The notes below the pieces were generated by a model. That model saw nothing but the letters and a program-made list of their open reading frames with translations, ran no database searches and was not told the origin of the DNA. DNA of 9,002 nucleotides from positions 1 to 9,002 of the forward strand of contig JAAFKL010000364.1 of NCBI GenBank assembly GCA_021399405.1. Reading direction: 5' to 3'. Positions 7,228 through 9,002 of the stretch are shown one piece after another; the stretch's first letter is position 1, and each line of letters starts with the position of its first letter. Made by a program: the position numbers and the translations under genes. The DNA comes from Candidatus Heimdallarchaeota archaeon. GTDB lineage: Archaea > Asgardarchaeota > Heimdallarchaeia > Heimdallarchaeales > Kariarchaeaceae.

Positions 7228-8675
7228 ATCAAAATCTCCTCCATCTGTAATTCATCCGGAAATAGGGTTAAGAAATGTGCGAGAACCAACTGTCGTAATA
7301 ATAATCGTTTATACTCAACTGAACCTCTGATATCGGAGATAGGTGTTATTTCTTCATCAACTACCTTTAACAATTCACGAACTAATTGATTACTCACTGA
7401 TTTATTCAATAAGAGATTTGAAGAATTCCTTAGATATTTAGGAACAGGAGCAACACCTCCAGCAGATATATGACAAACATCGATTTGGTTTGATGCATTT
7501 AACTCAATATACAAAGCAGAGTTCACACTTGCAATATCAAGATAAGTTCGTTTGGACACTTTTTCAAAATTGAATTTGTAATTACCACGTGGAACCTCAA
7601 AAGATAATTCTGTAATTATTTCACCATCGGACTTATCGATCTGTTTGTATCCGAGATAGAAATCTAAAAGATTTACTTCCCGTGTGGATTTGTCTTTTGT
7701 CAAAGTGATAATCGGATTGAGTACGAGAAAATAAATCACAGTATCAGCGATTGGTGAGGCATTTACGATGTTTCCACCTAATGTAGCTATGTTACGAATC
7801 GGAGTGGATGCGATAAGCGAAAAATCATCAATTATTTTTGGAAATAGTTCTTGAAGAATATCAGAATCCATTAACGTTGAAAAGGTGGTTGAACCTCCAA
7901 TTCTAATATAATCACCATCGCGCTTGACATAACTCAATTCAGTTTGTTTACCAAGTGGGATCAAATTTTGTTCGACCATGAAATCAGGTTTTTGAACAAA
8001 AAGATCAGTCCCGCCCCCTATATAGTGAGATTGTGCATTATCATCTGCTTGTATTCCTTCAAATTCAGAAATTAAAATTTTTAATTTTGATTTTATTTCT
8101 AAAAAATAACCTGGAATTACTTCTTTTTCCACAGCAGCGTGCAAATCTAAACCGTTGAAATTAACTAATTGAACGAGGTTATTTGCCGCTTTCTCTATTG
8201 ACTTATAGCCCGTACACCTACAGACGTTACCATCTAAATTAAGATTAATAGACTTATCTGTTATCGGTTTGTTAGAGATTAAGAGATTCGTGAGTGAAAC
8301 AATAAAGCCAGGAGTACAAGCACCACATTGGGTACCACCCTCTTTAACCAGATTTTCTTGTACAATTGTTAGTTTGTCAGTGAGATTAATTCCTTCTATT
8401 GTAACAACATGTTTTCCAAACACATTACTAACTGGGGTTAAACAGGAGACTATAGATCTATACACCATTTCATCATTTTCATCTATCTGACCGATCAGTA
8501 CGGTACAAGCACCACAATCTCCTTCTCGGCACCCAATTTTTGTACCGGGCAGGTTCTGCTTATATCTTATAAAATCTAATAAGATGTGATTTGGTGTATA
8601 TCCGTCTCTTTCAAGATCTGATATTGATATGATTTTATCGTTTAGAAGAAACAATTTCAGATCCTTACTTTGCAT
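7224..8675 (-). CDS. xdhA: Xanthine dehydrogenase, iron-sulfur and FAD (small) subunit
   Basis: This is the 483-residue electron-transfer subunit that takes electrons from XdhB through two 2Fe-2S clusters to FAD, probably on to NAD+. The plant-ferredoxin-type cluster uses C49, C54, C57 and C78 (GCREGDCGACTV...SC). The helical 2Fe-2S domain uses C117, C120, C152 and C154 (QCGACTPGF...VCRCTGY). The FAD domain carries GGGTDL (220-225), TLGGN (298-302) and NASPIAD (305-311), followed by the C-terminal CO-dehydrogenase-flavoprotein-like domain (about 365-475). FeS and FAD parts are fused in one chain as in R. capsulatus XdhA, unlike the three-chain enzymes of E. coli or CO dehydrogenases. It is the first gene of xdhABC. 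There is no clear Shine-Dalgarno site before the ATG, and an ATG seven bases upstream is out of frame. All eight cluster cysteines are present and nothing is truncated. Confidence 0.95.
   Translation of the reverse strand: MQSKDLKLFLLNDKIISISDLERDGYTPNHILLDFIRYKQNLPGTKIGCREGDCGACTVLIGQIDENDEMVYRSIVSCLTPVSNVFGKHVVTIEGINLTDKLTIVQENLVKEGGTQCGACTPGFIVSLTNLLISNKPITDKSINLNLDGNVCRCTGYKSIEKAANNLVQLVNFNGLDLHAAVEKEVIPGYFLEIKSKLKILISEFEGIQADDNAQSHYIGGGTDLFVQKPDFMVEQNLIPLGKQTELSYVKRDGDYIRIGGSTTFSTLMDSDILQELFPKIIDDFSLIASTPIRNIATLGGNIVNASPIADTVIYFLVLNPIITLTKDKSTREVNLLDFYLGYKQIDKSDGEIITELSFEVPRGNYKFNFEKVSKRTYLDIASVNSALYIELNASNQIDVCHISAGGVAPVPKYLRNSSNLLLNKSVSNQLVRELLKVVDEEITPISDIRGSVEYKRLLLRQLVLAHFLTLFPDELQMEEILI
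7235..7242 (-). promoter_or_regulatory. Shine-Dalgarno site of xdhB inside the end of xdhA
   Basis: GGAGGAGA on the minus strand lies within the last codons of xdhA, with its second GGAG eight bases before the xdhB ATG. With the ATGA overlap at 7224-7227 it fixes the xdhB start and suggests translational coupling, which would keep the two subunits in equal amounts. Confidence 0.85.
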
Positions 8676-8740
8676 ATTTCATTCAATTCTTGGTAAATAG
8701 TGTTAATAATCAATCGATAGACGAATTAGAAAAATATCGA

Positions 8741-8750
8741 TTTTATTAAA
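8741..8750 (-). promoter_or_regulatory. Possible TATA box for the xdhABC operon
   Basis: TTTAATAAAA on the minus strand lies 66-75 bases before the xdhA start, within the 117-bp gap after the preceding gene. Initiation about 25 bases further on would leave a leader of roughly 40 bases. A second weak candidate, TTATTAAC (8702-8709), would fit a short leader. The gap is very AT-rich, so neither is secure. Confidence 0.25.
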
Positions 8751-8792
8751 GATTCAAGGATCACTATAGGATATCATCACTTAATTTCGCCA

Positions 8793-9002
8793 TCATAAAC
8801 TAAATTCACAAATTACTGGTAAATGGTCTGATGCAGAACTACTTATCACAGAACAGCTTTCTGGACTAATTAAAGAGCTGTGAAAAATATAATCAATTCT
8901 TTGACGAGGTTCATCATTTGGCCATGTGTATCCATTTGATAATCCATTGTATTCCTTCCAAGTATCATTGAGTTTGGATGATATAACATCAATTTCTTGC
9001 CA
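8793..9002 (-). CDS. C-terminal end of an endonuclease/exonuclease/phosphatase-family protein
   Basis: An open frame enters from the right edge of the window at base 9002 and ends with TGA at 8793-8795, giving the last 69 residues of a longer protein. Two signatures of the DNase I-like (EEP) superfamily are visible: PRQRIDYIF at residues 32-40, matching the RxDYI strand, and SDHLPV at 58-63, containing the catalytic Asp-His pair. The TWP just before the first motif also fits EEP proteins, where a tryptophan or threonine often precedes the RIDYI strand. Members hydrolyse phosphodiester or phosphomonoester bonds in DNA, RNA, inositol phosphates or sphingomyelin; the visible part does not tell which. 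Most of the protein, including the N-terminal metal-binding Asn and Glu, is outside the window. It ends 117 bp before xdhA on the same strand and is probably a separate unit. Confidence 0.85.
   Translation of the reverse strand, partial: WQEIDVISSKLNDTWKEYNGLSNGYTWPNDEPRQRIDYIFHSSLISPESCSVISSSASDHLPVICEFSL

Noticed and set aside
8676..8792. Riboswitch or small RNA in the xdhA upstream gap
   Set aside because: The 117-bp gap is AT-rich and shows no convincing paired stems or known purine-riboswitch core.

Overview
The window is AT-rich and densely coded, with one gene order on each strand. It most resembles an archaeal genome, probably Asgard/Heimdallarchaeia-like. The basis is: (i) a tetratricopeptide (TPR) protein ending in a longin-like alpha/beta domain of a type I associate with Asgard genomes; (ii) archaeal-style TATA-like boxes close to start codons of several unlinked genes; (iii) strong Shine-Dalgarno sites only on genes inside an operon. 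The taxonomic call is inference, since no rRNA or ribosomal marker is present.

Plus strand, 1-1985. The window opens inside a carbamoyltransferase gene of the aspartate carbamoyltransferase (ATCase) superfamily; its first codons lie outside the window. It keeps the carbamoyl-phosphate signatures (STRTR, HPTQ) but appears to lack residues that bind aspartate in PyrB. Next come a small VOC/glyoxalase-fold protein (1025-1396) and a mini phospholipase-D-like protein with one HKD motif (1509-1985).

Minus strand, 9002-2021, read right to left. First is the C-terminal end of an endonuclease/exonuclease/phosphatase-family protein (9002-8793). Then comes a compact xanthine dehydrogenase operon: xdhA (2Fe-2S plus FAD subunit), xdhB (molybdenum subunit, overlapping xdhA by ATGA) and xdhC (cofactor insertion factor, 16 bp further on). 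Last is a 598-residue TPR protein that runs convergently into the PLD-like gene. An 8-bp perfect inverted repeat sits at that convergent junction.

How the genes fit together. XdhA and XdhB should form an (AB)n enzyme oxidising hypoxanthine or xanthine to urate. XdhC would load it with sulfurated molybdenum cofactor. Every substrate-contact residue known from bovine and Rhodobacter XDH that I looked for is present, so xanthine dehydrogenase is better supported than aldehyde or CO oxidation. The sequences look bacterial in type (closest to my recollection of Bacteroidota homologues), which suggests transfer between domains. No urate-degrading gene is in view. The atypical carbamoyltransferase could belong to a nitrogen or purine metabolism neighbourhood, but it is on the other strand about 3 kb from the operon, so that link is speculative. 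I saw no tRNA, rRNA, CRISPR array, insertion sequence or integrase.
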